A stretch of DNA of 64,000 nt from Coffea arabica (taxonomy: Eukaryota; Streptophyta; Magnoliopsida; Gentianales; Rubiaceae). The translations under genes and the position numbers were made by a program. Below, piece after piece: positions 1 through 10,639 of this stretch (its first letter is position 1; each line of letters opens with the position of its first letter). A model generated the notes under the pieces. The model had not been told where the DNA came from. It worked only from the letters and a program-made list of their open reading frames with translations, and made no database searches. The stretch is from positions 5,830,501 through 5,894,500 of the forward strand of contig NC_092317.1 of NCBI RefSeq assembly GCF_036785885.1, read 5' to 3'.

Positions 1-33
1 CTTATCTTCGTAGTTTTTTTATGCATTAGAAAA

Positions 34-1143
34 GGGATAATTGCACAAACCTCCCTTGATGTTTCTAAAATTTTCACTTGGCACCCTTTAATTCAAAAAA
101 ATCATTTGTCTTCCCTATTTTTAACTTTTTGTAACAGTGACAACTTATTATGAAACATAATATTTAAAAACTCATCTTTTGGATAGCGGAGATATTTTCA
201 TTCCAAATGTGCCCTTTGTTGGCTTACTCTTTTTTTTTTTTTCAAAATTGAAAGCATGTAATAAAAAGCTAAAAATAAAACAAACGGTACAAATGTGTAA
301 ATTTTGATTGATACAGTATAATCTTAGATATTTTAATGTACCAAAAATTTATTTTAATATTATATTCAAAGTGTTTTCAAGTCAAAAAGGATTATTCCTT
401 TATTATAAAGTGCTTTTGGTTAATTTGAGGAGCTTTTCAAAATTTTAAATTTTTTTAAAATTTTCTAAATTCCTTGTCCAGATTGATGACTTGTAAATCA
501 TAAAAAAGGCAAAATATTTATGTTCACAAACTCATTTGAGGTTTTCTCAGAGATCACAAATTATTGTTTTTAATTCAGAAGTGTTTATGGATGAAATTAA
601 GGATTTAAGAATTGTGTACAATTTTTTTTGAATTTTATAATTCTTTGACCAGATCAATGGCTTGAAAACTTGAATAAGATAAAATTCTTAACTATAAATT
701 TAAAAACATATTTGAGGTGTTTTCAAGGTGAAAATTGCTATTATTTTCATTGTACAATTCTTAGGCAACTTTTGTGAATTTTCCAAATTACTTTGATTTT
801 TAAATTTTTAGTATATTTCTTGTTAACACGAAAATTATTAATAGGTCTTTCAACCTTGTTAACACTTTGCAATTCCTAATTAAAAAATCACATCGGCCAA
901 GTGTTCAAAAGTTAAGAGATTAACTAGTTTTGTTATGTCAACAAAATGGTTCACAAGAGAAGGGCAATACTGAAATGAAATTATATTATCTACCTACAAA
1001 TGAGTTTTTTTTAATAATATATTTGAAATGGGTTGGCAATGTTACAAAAAAGTTAAAAATAAGGAAGGCAAGTGATTTTTTAAAGTTTAAAGGTGCTAAG
1101 TGAAATTGCCACAAACCTCAAGGGAGATTTCTGAAATTATTCC
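34..1143. mobile_element. MULE-like non-autonomous element, degenerate
   Basis: The left end starts GGGATAATTGCACAAACCTC and the right end is its near reverse complement, ending GAAATTATTCC. The same termini occur at 3600-5097 and 18207-19024, where perfect 9-bp target duplications are present. Here the flanks (ATTAGAAAA and TGTAAAAAA) only weakly match, so the copy looks old. The interior is AT-rich with no coding capacity. Assignment to Mutator-like elements rests on the 9-bp duplications of the sister copies. Confidence 0.6.
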
Positions 1144-1343
1144 TGTAAAAAAATTACGTCTGGGTAAGGTTAACCTTGCATTTGCGGAGACCAGTAAGTA
1201 CTGAATTTAGTGAGATCTCAAGTTGCCTGAAGGATGGACTATCATTGGCAATCGGCAAATAATGCAGTATGGCAGGGCAGTTGGCTGTGTTCAGAGCATT
1301 GCTGCGAAGTAAATTGAAACGAAGGGAAAACCTTATACGCAGT

Positions 1344-1820
1344 TAGAGCTGTTAATCGAGCCGAGTCGAGCCGAGTATTTGGCTGCCGAGCTCGACTCGA
1401 GTTTAATTCGAGCCGAGCTCTACTCGAGCTCGTTAGGAAAACGAGTTTTAAAATGTGTTCGAACTCGGCTCGTTAAATATACATGTGGCTCGAGCTCGAG
1501 CTCGAGCTTGACTCGTTTATCACAAACGAGTCGAGTTTCACGAGCTCGAGCTCGAGCTCGTGCAAATCAACCTTAATAAAAACCTATAATTTTTAATTTT
1601 TATAATTTTGATTTCTAAAATGACAAATATGCCATTCATTAACGAGCTCTAACGAGCTACTCGAGTATCAAACGAGCCGAGCTTACTCGGCTCGTTAACT
1701 AAACGAGCATGTTTCGAGCTCGAACTCGACTCATTAACCAAAATTAACGAGCCAAGCTCGAGCCTTAACGAGTCGAGCTCTAACGAGCTTTCGAGCTACT
1801 CGATTCACTTAACAGCTCTA
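1344..1820. mobile_element. hAT-type MITE rich in GAGCTCG palindromes
   Basis: The element begins TAGAGCTGTTAA and ends TTAACAGCTCTA. It is flanked by a perfect 8-bp direct repeat TACGCAGT (1336-1343 and 1821-1828), the signature of hAT insertion. The 477-bp interior is built from many variants of CGAGCTCGA in both orientations, so each strand could fold on itself extensively. The open frame of 65 codons at 1379-1576 is low-complexity and not a gene. Confidence 0.8.
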
Positions 1821-1957
1821 TACGCAGTAACGCAGGCAAGAAAGTCATTATCCGTATGAACAATATAATCCAAAAAAGAAAAAGCAAAAAAGAGTTAATC
1901 CATTTTATATTTTTTCTCCAGAAAAAATATTAACCTGAGAGATTATTGTCAAGTCAT

Positions 1958-1960
<3 letters not shown>

Positions 1961-2002
<42 letters not shown>
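1961..2002. repeat. (AT)n microsatellite
   Basis: Uninterrupted AT dinucleotides, about 21 copies, followed by ATGTATGTAT. Confidence 0.95.
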
Positions 2003-2010
<8 letters not shown>

Positions 2011-2349
2011 ATTTTGGGGAAGATGTTGCATTTTTCCTGTTTCTCTTGCAACACTTGCCTATCTAAGGAAGAGCCACGTATTCTTATATGTCATGCTCCC
2101 ATCATAATCAAGAAAGTGATTATTCATATCAACAATAGAATCTAAAAAAAATGAAAAAGAGTTAATTCTCTTTATATTTTTCTTCAAAAAAATATTAACC
2201 TAACATATTATTATCAAGCCATGTCCTCGTGTGCGTGTGTGTATATATTTTTTTGGGAAGATGTTGCATTTTTTATGTTCCTCTTACAACACTTACCTAT
2301 CTAAAGGAAGGGCCACATGTTCTTATTTGTCCAACTTCGACCATAGCCA

Positions 2350-2512
2350 AGAAAGGGATTATATTATTTGAAATATTATTATTATAGTATTTTTTGTGAT
2401 GTGATGTATGTGAGATAAAAAAATGATTGAAAATATAAAAAGGTGGTTGAAAAATGTGTTTATGATGCAAGTAATTTGAGATATTTTTGCTATCCAAACA
2501 CTCCCATATAAT
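2350..2512. mobile_element. MITE of the TTTGGATAG family inside the tandem array
   Basis: This contains the blocks TTTGTGATGTGATGTATGTG and AGATAAAA seen in the fuller copy at 26076-26396. It ends with GCTATCCAAACACTCC, the reverse complement of the terminal TTTGGATAG motif. The left terminus is degraded. It interrupts the third unit of the surrounding tandem array. Confidence 0.55.
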
Positions 2513-2577
2513 CCGAAAAAGAAAAAACAAAAAAAAGTTAGTTCTTTTTTTCTTTTATTATCCAACCATGTCCTTGC

Positions 2578-2580
<3 letters not shown>

Positions 2581-2642
<62 letters not shown>
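2581..2642. repeat. (AT)n(GT)n compound microsatellite
   Basis: About 23 AT copies run directly into about eight GT copies. Confidence 0.95.
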
Positions 2643-2845
2643 TGCATTTTTTCTGTTCCACTTTACCACACTTGCCAATCTAAGGAAGAGCCACGTGTTC
2701 TTGTTTGTCCAGCTTTGACCAGAGCCAAGAATGCTCAAAACCAATTTTAAAGCAGAAGAAGACGGAAGGGGTTTTAACTATTAAGAATATTGACTTGCAT
2801 TGGAAAGAAAATGAAGTTGCTTAGATGTTGGAATCAGAGCATGAC

Positions 2846-3027
2846 TTTTTTGTCGCAAGACTCCATCGATAAAGGTCAATTAAGACCGTCACAAATTGTA
2901 ACAAATTTGTGGGAGGCAGAGATTGAACCCCTCAAATTGTGACAAATTTGTGGGAGGCAGGGATTGAACCCCTGACCTCCAGCATCACCTTTAATGGTGA
3001 TGACCACTGGACCAAATGGCCAGTGGC
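2846..3027 (-). mobile_element. tRNA-derived SINE, complete, with duplicated B-box segment
   Basis: Read on the minus strand the element has a polymerase III A-box-like motif TGGTCCAGTGGT followed by a B box GGTTCAATCCC. It ends in a short A tail (TTTTTT at 2846 on the plus strand). It is bracketed by a perfect 14-bp target duplication AATCAGAGCATGAC at 2832-2845 and 3028-3041. A segment of about 43 bp carrying the B box occurs twice in tandem (about 2889-2931 and 2932-2975). A related plus-strand copy lies at 52246-52434. Confidence 0.85.
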
Positions 3028-3265
3028 AATCAGAGCATGACCATTAGTGCATTTTTAGTTGTTGGGGGAAATAGCTTTTAGCTTTCCAAAGCTGCACTTG
3101 CACCAAATCATTTCAGACTTTTATTAAATTTAACATGCAGAAATTCAATCCCTCTCTCACTAAGTACTCCTGGAAGACAGCAACAAATCACCCCAAGTTT
3201 TAAAATGTCTGCGACCGTAATGTTGCTACACGAACCCGTACGGAGGATATTATAATCCCTACTAG

Positions 3266-5278
3266 TAGGCCTGTCAACGGGTCGGGGTCCGGACCGAAAT
3301 TCATTATCCCGGACCCGGATCCGGTATACAAAATCGGACCTGAATCCGACCCGTTTATCCAACGGGTCTTTTACTCCATATTTTGGATCCGGATCCCACG
3401 GGTCTCGGATTCGGGTCGGATCTACCAGAAAAAATTTATCAAATTTTACAATTTCTAATAAAAATGAGAAAATATATATATTTATACACTAATTTCTAAC
3501 TAATACAAAAAAAAAACCAAATAAGAAAAGAAATCAAATTGACTTTACTCAAATACATCACCCTAATCAAATTATATTGATGAATATACATATTTTAAAG
3601 GGATAATTGCAGAAACCTCCCCTGAGGTTTCTGACATTTACACTGACCTCCCCTGTAGTTTGAAAAATTATACTGACATCCCCTGAGGTTACTAATCCTT
3701 TGCAAATTCAGTCCAAACGATTAAAATATTGTTTTAGGGAGTGAAATTAGAATTTTGTACCAAATTTGTCCTTTGTACTACATGTCTAATGAATGGCAAA
3801 GTACTACAAATCAATTAACAATTAATAAACTTTAAGGAGTATAGTTTATAGGCAAATACACATTACCTATTTAAAGTACCGGCTCTTTATGAGTGTTTTA
3901 TTTTCAAACATTTAATTTAATACAAATACTTACACTCAATTACAGATTTGTATTTACTTTCAAATATTTCATTTTTGTTAAATATAAAAACTATCAATCT
4001 CTCTTCCGTAAAAATATTAATATAACACTTTTTCAATTTTAGTTACAAACATTTATGTATTTAACATAAATTAAATGATTCAGAATAAAATGCCCATAAA
4101 GAGCCAATACTTTACTCATGTAATGGATGAAAGCCATAAAGAATTAATACTTTATGGGCCATTTTTTTAAAAAAAAAATATTTAATTTATATTAAATAAA
4201 TAACCTACCGATTTCCTTTTTGCAAGAATATTACTGTAACACTTTTTGAATTTTACTTACAAACATTGATATACTTACCATAAATTAAATATTTGAAAGT
4301 AAAATACCCGTAAAGAACTGGTACTTTAAATGAGTAATGCGTGTTTGCCCATAAAGAGTCAGTAACTATTTAAAGTACCAGTTCTCTACGGATATTTTAC
4401 TTTCAAACATTTAATTTAATACAAATATTTGCGCTCAAATACAGATTTGTATTTACTTTCAAATATTTAATTTTTGTTAAATACAAAACCTACTAATTTC
4501 TCTTCCGTAAAAATATTAATATAACACTTTTTCAATTTTAGTTACAAACATTTATGTTAACATAAATTAAATGATTCAGAATAAAATGCACATAAAGAGC
4601 GAATACTTTACTCATGTAATGGATGAAAACCATAAAAAATTAATACTTTATGAGCCATTGCTTTTTTTAAAAAAAAATTTAATTTATATTAAATAAATAA
4701 CCTACCGATTTCCTTTTAGCAAGAATATTACTGTAACACTTTCTGAATTTTACTTACAAATATTGATATATTTATCATAAATTTAATGTTTGAAAATAAA
4801 ATACCCGTAAAGAGTCGGTACTTTAAATGAGTAATGCGTGTTTACTCATAAATTATACTCCTTAAAGTTTATTAATTGTTAATTGATTTATAGTACTTTG
4901 TCATTCATTGGACATGTAGCACAAAGGACAAATCTGGTACAAAATTCTAATTTCACTCCCTAAAATAATATTTTAATCGTTTGGACTAAATTTGCAAAAG
5001 ATTAGTAATCTCAGGGGAGGTCAGTGTAATTTTTCAAACCACATGGAATGTTAGTGCAAATGTCAGAAACCTCAAGGTAGGTTTATGCAATTATCCCTAT
5101 TTTAAATTATTAATCCATTTATATTCTTTAATACGGGTCGGAATACTATATTCCGTATCCGATCCATTTTTTTTGTTTAACAAAACGGATCCTGATCCGG
5201 ATCCGAGTAACGGAATTAAATCCCTACCCATACCAGCAATAATTTCATGGATCCGAACCCGAACCGTTAACAGGCCTA
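3266..5278. mobile_element. hAT-type element interrupted by a MULE
   Basis: The ends are TAGGCCTGTCAACGGGTC and its inverted partner ending AACAGGCCTA. The flanking 8-bp repeats CCTACTAG (3258-3265) and CCCACTAG (5279-5286) differ at one base. Sub-terminal GGATCCGG-rich blocks match each other in inverse orientation. Without the nested element at 3600-5097 the original was only about 0.5 kb and carried no genes. Confidence 0.75.
3600..5097. mobile_element. Nested MULE-like element with perfect 9-bp target duplication
   Basis: Terminal inverted repeats start GGGATAATTGCAGAAACCTC. The flanks are TATTTTAAA at 3591-3599 and 5098-5106. The interior holds two tandem, mutually diverged units with a period of about 499 bp (starting at 3871 and 4370). 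Each begins TTTAAAGTACC and ends in an inverted partner GGTACTTTAAA, so each unit is itself a long imperfect palindrome. There are no coding sequences. Confidence 0.85.
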
Positions 5279-5330
5279 CCCACTAGGCAACGTAATTGTA
5301 CAACATTAGCAACGATCCGCGAGCGGTACA

Positions 5331-5331
<1 letters not shown>

Positions 5332-5370
<39 letters not shown>
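5332..5370. repeat. (AT)n microsatellite
   Basis: About 19 AT dinucleotides just beyond the 3' end of the ARP4 locus. Confidence 0.95.
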
Positions 5371-5372
<2 letters not shown>

Positions 5373-5502
5373 CATTGTTTGGGCACCTATAGAGCAGGAT
5401 ATTAAAACCAAGCAACCCATACCGTCAGCAAACTAATCAAAGTGAAGTCAGCTCCATGAATTTCTGTCTAATGTGATAATTGTCCGCACCAGTCAAGTAC
5501 TT

Positions 5503-7994
5503 TTACGGGCATTTTCTTTGAACATAAGAAGCTCCATGTTCCTCGAACCTGTTAATCAAGAGACAAAACGGACTGAATATGGGGAGAAAAAAGGAGAAAA
5601 GTTGAATATTCAAAGGTGGAGTGGATGTAAAAGCCTACTCAGACTTTGAAAACCACATTTGCTGAAAGGATCCAAGCGACGCCATTATACTCCCACCTAT
5701 CCAAACACTGAATGCGACGAGTTAGTCAACGCGTAGGATGCTAACATGAATGCAATATCCTCTTCAAGTTCAATCATAAAACAGAAGCAATTTGGTCTAA
5801 ACATGCAGCTTTGGAGGAAGCACTGAGGCAAGGAATACAGGAATGAAACAAAAGCATATCTGCCAGTTACCAACATGATTTACCCTCTCCATATGGCGAA
5901 TTCCTAAGTGACACGTAACATCAATGCTGTAACCTAATGGCTTTTCTATTGAGCCGCCTCCCAAAGAGATGCCGATTTATGTAACAATTCACAATGTTCA
6001 ACCTGAAAATTTGGTTCTTGAAGAAATGAAAATAACATGGGAAGGAAAGGACAACAGCAATCTACATCCACCCATCTACACATGCAGAAGATAGAACACA
6101 TTGATTTCCATTTTTCATTTTTTTAAAAAAAAAAAATTTTCCCATCAAGCAAGTTAGTCTACCTGAATCTCCTTTCTGTTGCATTTCCACTTGCCAAAAC
6201 TTTCACTCTAGCAGCTTGAGGAGATTCCTGCAAACGGTAGACCCAGACATAAGAAAAATCTCAAGCATTAACTAAAACCACTGGACAAACTTGAATCATC
6301 ACGTTGCAATAAGCTGTGCATTCTCTCAACATTAAGCATTTGATGTCAGAAATAACTAGATAGCCACATATCTGATCTTTTCTTCCTTCCCTTTCTTTCA
6401 TCTTTTCCTTCATCACACAACTTTGGGCTTCTGAGTTTCCTTTTTATTTTCCCTCTCCTCTTTTGGGGAGAGTACCAGAACAAGGACTTCTTTTTCTTTT
6501 AAATACAGAAATCTGACTGAAAAAAACCTACCTCTAGCAAGTCTTTCTCCAGACGTTCCTTTAACTGTTGCATGGATGCAGTGCCACCAGCAAGCTGTGT
6601 AAGGTTGAAATCAAATCAGATACTATATGATCCACTCTTCTAAGTACAAGATATGTTTCCTAAAGACAACACAAAAGGTAACTATGCAAATACAATGATC
6701 TGGGGGACAGAACAGAAACTTGAGTGGAAGACATCATCTTTTAAGAGTCATTGAGCTAAAACAAGCTTAAAAAGAAGTTAGCAAAACCTAAATATAACAG
6801 CAGGAATCCTTGATGTGCATCTGCACTGAAAAAAGGACAAAAAATAATATCCCGCTACTATAGGAATATCATCAGAGTGAAAAAGTAGGAATTAAGTAAG
6901 ATGTCTGAGTTCGTGGAGAGAGGCAAATTTATTGGGACACAGCCAATTATGCATAAATACTATGAAGAGAATATATGGGAAGCTGGAAATCCAAGGAAAA
7001 AGGGGAACAGCTGCAAGATGAAGCACTACATACAAGGTTTACCTCACTAAAATTGCAGAGATTTTTGATAACCAACAGGGGAAAAAATAATTTATTGTCG
7101 ACAGAAAAAAAAAAGTCTAGATAACAGCCTTATACATTTTGGTGTAATTAAGGTACTTATTCACATTGAAGGGTTGAAAATTTACCAGTATACTGCTGAA
7201 GAGTTCTCTCCTAATATCCACATCACACTTATTTATGCTCTCCAAGACCTGAAGAATTTTAGAAGGATATATTGTAAAAGTAAAAAGAGAATAATGGTAG
7301 CTAGATCCCCAGCTCATGGATAAAAGTGCAAAATGACAGGATTTACCATTTGTGGCAGTCCACGAACAGAAGGAGCAGTCTCGGCAAAATTCTCCATACC
7401 AGGAATAGTCTGACAGATTAGATCATGTCAGTAAATGGAATTTCAAATCAAACCAAAAGCAATCAAGAGAATTCAAAATGGATCATTTGTCAAAAAAACT
7501 CATCAGCATCATTTGTCAAAATGCATCATTTGTTTCTCTAGTTATTTGATAATTTGAACCAAGACAGTAGATTAGTTAATCTAAACTCATCAGCATAAAG
7601 GTCTCTAAAAGTAGCCCATGCAATGAGGCATATGTTTAGGCAATTCCGGTCAGTACTAAACAAGTCTAATATAGCAGCAAACCTCATCGCTTCTTGTCTT
7701 TATAAGCAAGATTTATTGGACAATGAATGTTCCAACAAATGATGAGAAAGACCTCCTAAAGGCTAGAGCAGGAAACTGCCACAAGCACTTACTTATACTT
7801 TGCTAGATGTGCATTTTCAGACCATCTTTATTTTCCAATGGCAATTAATAAGGTCCTAAAAGCCGCGGCAGGTTCGGGGACGTATTGCTATGGATGCTGC
7901 CCAAGTCCCGGCTTTTAGATTTGTACTTGAGTAAGGGATAGGAGGCTCGAAATCGCTTGTAACTGTTTTTTTTGGATTGAATAAAAAGTTACTT

Positions 7995-8028
<34 letters not shown>

Positions 8029-10629
8029 TCCTAAAAGCCTGGCGAAGAAAAGGATATCCATGTTGAGCCAAAAAATTTGAGCTATGATTCTCCAAACCGT
8101 GCATGGTTTAAGAGATCTGCATACTTAAGAATTGTTGTTTAGACAGCCACATGGAATACCACCATCTCCTTTCTTATGTCTCTCAAAATAATGGGAAATG
8201 GAAGAAAAGTACATACATCTCAAATGACTGAAATCTCAAAAGAAGAGAGACAAAAATAACCAGAGCTTACCTTGCAAAGACAGACTTATCCACCCATACC
8301 CCCCAAAATTATATGAGAAAAATTTAACTTATAAATCAAGCATCACCACTATATTAGAAACTTAGTAACACTAATCTTTTGGAGCAAGAAGCAAAAGGAC
8401 CTTCCAGGTCACATGTATGAGAGATGTCATGCAAGTAATAAAACATATAGGCATATAAAGGACTAAAGAAGGATCCATTGCGGGATTCTGAATTTTTTAT
8501 TATCATCTCACTTTTCTCTCTGTTGTTGAGAATTAGCACATGGCTCAGCAAGCAGCATGGGATGCTCCTTAGGATCAATCAAGAGGCATTCCCTACAAAT
8601 GACAAAGCAAGTGATAGTATGAATTATGAATTATAATATTCATTGAATGGTAGAGATGGCTGTACCATTCAAAAACAATGCGGAGATGCACAACTAAGAG
8701 AAAAAAGGAAAAACACATTTTTCCACAAGCAGTGCATGACAATGGAAAGGATGGGATGTATTTATCCATCGCTGAAGACAATACACCAGCACATAAAAGC
8801 TCCCCTTTTCTCCTGTCTTCTAGTAAATCTAAATGAATTCTAGAATAGGAAAACAATTATTCCACTAAAGTGGTATCAGTCTGACGATGAGAAGAAGTAC
8901 AAGATTAGTTACATATGTTATCTAGGACCTCCAAGATGAGAATCAAAATATTAAAGATTTGAACAGAGCTGGATGTGTTGAAATTATTTAAGTTGAATTC
9001 GCTATTACTCCCCGCCAATATGCTATTCATAAATTTTCCCTATTGCTAAGGTCTGATCCATTTAGTAAGCAAACCATTGTTGCATCCCTTGTAACTACTA
9101 AGCAGGTGATGCAGCACAGAGATTCCATATGCTTAGAATACAATTTGAACCAAAATGAATATGCAAATTTGATTACTTGAAGGCATGATCCCATATGCTT
9201 TCAACAATTTCCCAATCAGCAACTATCCCATCCTTAATTGGAGATAGGACCTGAGAAAATAGAATATCACAAGCTCAATAAGAAAAGAGGTTGAACGTGC
9301 AAGCCAAAACCTATCTAAAAGATGTTCCTCTGACTGACCTCCACATGATCCCGGCGGAATCCCAAGGCCTGGGATCCTACGTATAACTTTCGCTTAGCCT
9401 TGGATTTAGAATCTGGAACAGATCCAGAATTCTTGTCTGGATTATCCGGCTCATCAACTTCCATTTGATCAATTGATCCAATAACCTTATACAATACAAA
9501 TCTTATGTCAGCTGTTTACTGTGCACCCATTAGACGCTACATTCACCAGTATGTTTTAGAAGCATCAGTTATCCTGTATTTAATCTCCATCAAGCTTCAC
9601 GTTCACGATAAAGATAAGTCTTCATTAAGATTCTAGAGCCAATGTAACAACCTGATAAATGATCAAATAGTTGATGCATCATCTTACCAAAACAAGACCC
9701 TTTTCCTTCAAAGACCCCTCGTGTAGCAATATGGTGAATATCAGAAAAGTGAAGTCCATAATTCTGCCGTATGTTCGACATTTAAACCTTCAATCTTTAG
9801 TATAGATCCCCTTGCAATCTATAGCAAGTTGGCACTTCAATTTTCCTTCCATGCATAAAATCCATTTTATTCAACTGCCTTGTCAAAAAAATTCTCCTTA
9901 AAGAGCCAAAAGAAAGTAAATCGAAGAAAAATTAGCACTATCCACAATGGCAAAAGTAAAACAACACAACAACTTAAACCCCCTGTACATGTTCACAATC
10001 AACTTCTTAGGTTGGTCTGTCCTATGGTTAGTTCTTTTTTCTTAAACTGTAGGTTCAGTTCCTTGTAACCATGATTCCACGTTCCAACCTTTAAAATCTC
10101 CCAGTGTAAGAAGTTCACATCCAACAAACGAGGACCAAAAGAAAAGGAAGAACGACGACTATCAAAATCAAACTTTAATGGTTACATTAAGAAGAAACTC
10201 GAATGAGATTAACATAAATCAGGTGCAAAAGAAGGTAAAACAAAAAATTCAAACTTGGAGAAAAATTCAGCTCCAGAACAGTAAAATTCTAGCCACATTG
10301 CAAAATCATGATAATAAATGCAGTAAATTCGCGAATATATTGAGCTGAAATAGACTACTAGCAGTGGCTTACCGAAGGAAAGACGGCTTTCGGAGCATCT
10401 TCGCCGGCATAACCAGCTTTGCAAGTGTGTGAGCCTAAGTCCACCACTATAGCTAATACCTCATCTTTTTTTTTTTTATACATAGCAGAGAAAAATGCAC
10501 ATAAATAAAACAAATTTAAACTGGTACGTAGTGAAGTCAGTGCTAGCGAGTGCCTGAGCCTGTAAGTGTGTGTTCTACGTGAGTGAGAAAGATAGAACGA
10601 TACTACCTCCGCCGTACATGGTTGCAGGG
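5503..10629 (-). pseudogene. ARP4: Actin-related protein 4 locus with central exons missing
   Basis: ARP4 is a nuclear actin-fold subunit of SWR1, INO80 and NuA4 chromatin complexes. Exons read on the minus strand: 10629-10617 (MYGG), 10464-10373 ([26 protein letters not shown]), 9485-9339 (acidic linker, then RKLYVGSQALGFRRDHVE), 9250-9177 (SPIKDGIVADWE), 8592-8512 (LLIDPKEHPMLLAEP), then 7409-7347 (TIPGMENFAE), 7248-7186 (SINKCDVDIRREL), 6594-6532 (LAGGTASMQQLKERLEKDL), 6227-6163 (VLASGNATERR), 5707-5639 (VWIGGSIMASLGSFQQMW) and 5548-5503 (HGASYVQRKCP, stop). All listed introns have GT/AG ends. In ARP4 proteins roughly 180 residues, including the second phosphate-binding loop, lie between the 8512 and 7409 exons. 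I find no trace of them in the 1.1 kb between. Exon 5 ends in phase 2 and the next exon starts in phase 0, so direct splicing shifts the frame and hits TAA in the following exon. A deletion, a pseudogene or an assembly error are all possible. Family assignment is very secure; functionality is doubtful. Confidence 0.85.
7865..8024 (+). mobile_element. Retroposed LINE-type 3' end with A tail and target duplication
   Basis: A unit of about 130 bp, GC-richer than its surroundings, ends in an AATAAA signal and an A tail of nearly 30. It is bracketed by a perfect direct repeat AAGGTCCTAAAAGCC (7850-7864 and 8025-8039). This is the layout of target-primed reverse transcription. The short length suggests a 5'-truncated LINE; a SINE is possible, but no clear A and B boxes are visible. 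It sits in the ARP4 intron where the central exons should be. Confidence 0.8.
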
Positions 10630-10639
10630 CTAAATTGGG

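Larger units (their letters stand above)
1838..2755. repeat. Imperfect tandem array, about three units, each with a microsatellite
   Basis: Three related units share, in order: an AGGAAGAGCCACGT-like block (near 2066, 2301 and 2683), a CAAGAAAGTGATTAT-like block, an A-rich tract with TTAACCT, and a dinucleotide tract. The dinucleotide tracts are AT at 1961-2002, GT at about 2226-2245, and AT then GT at 2581-2642. The third unit is interrupted by a MITE at about 2350-2512. No real coding sequence is present; open frames across the tracts are low-complexity. Confidence 0.7.

Noticed and set aside
2297-2750. Several overlapping open frames with (YI)n or (HT)n repeats
   Set aside because: They are translations of AT and GT microsatellites within a tandem repeat.
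2880-3020. Possible tRNA gene (A and B boxes)
   Set aside because: No cloverleaf can be completed, and the A tail and target duplication show it is a tRNA-derived SINE.
10481-10483. ATG giving MYKKKKDEV as the ARP4 start
   Set aside because: The upstream ATG at 10629 gives MYGG plus a donor that joins in frame to [11 protein letters not shown], the expected ARP4 start. The AAA codons are intron sequence before the acceptor.
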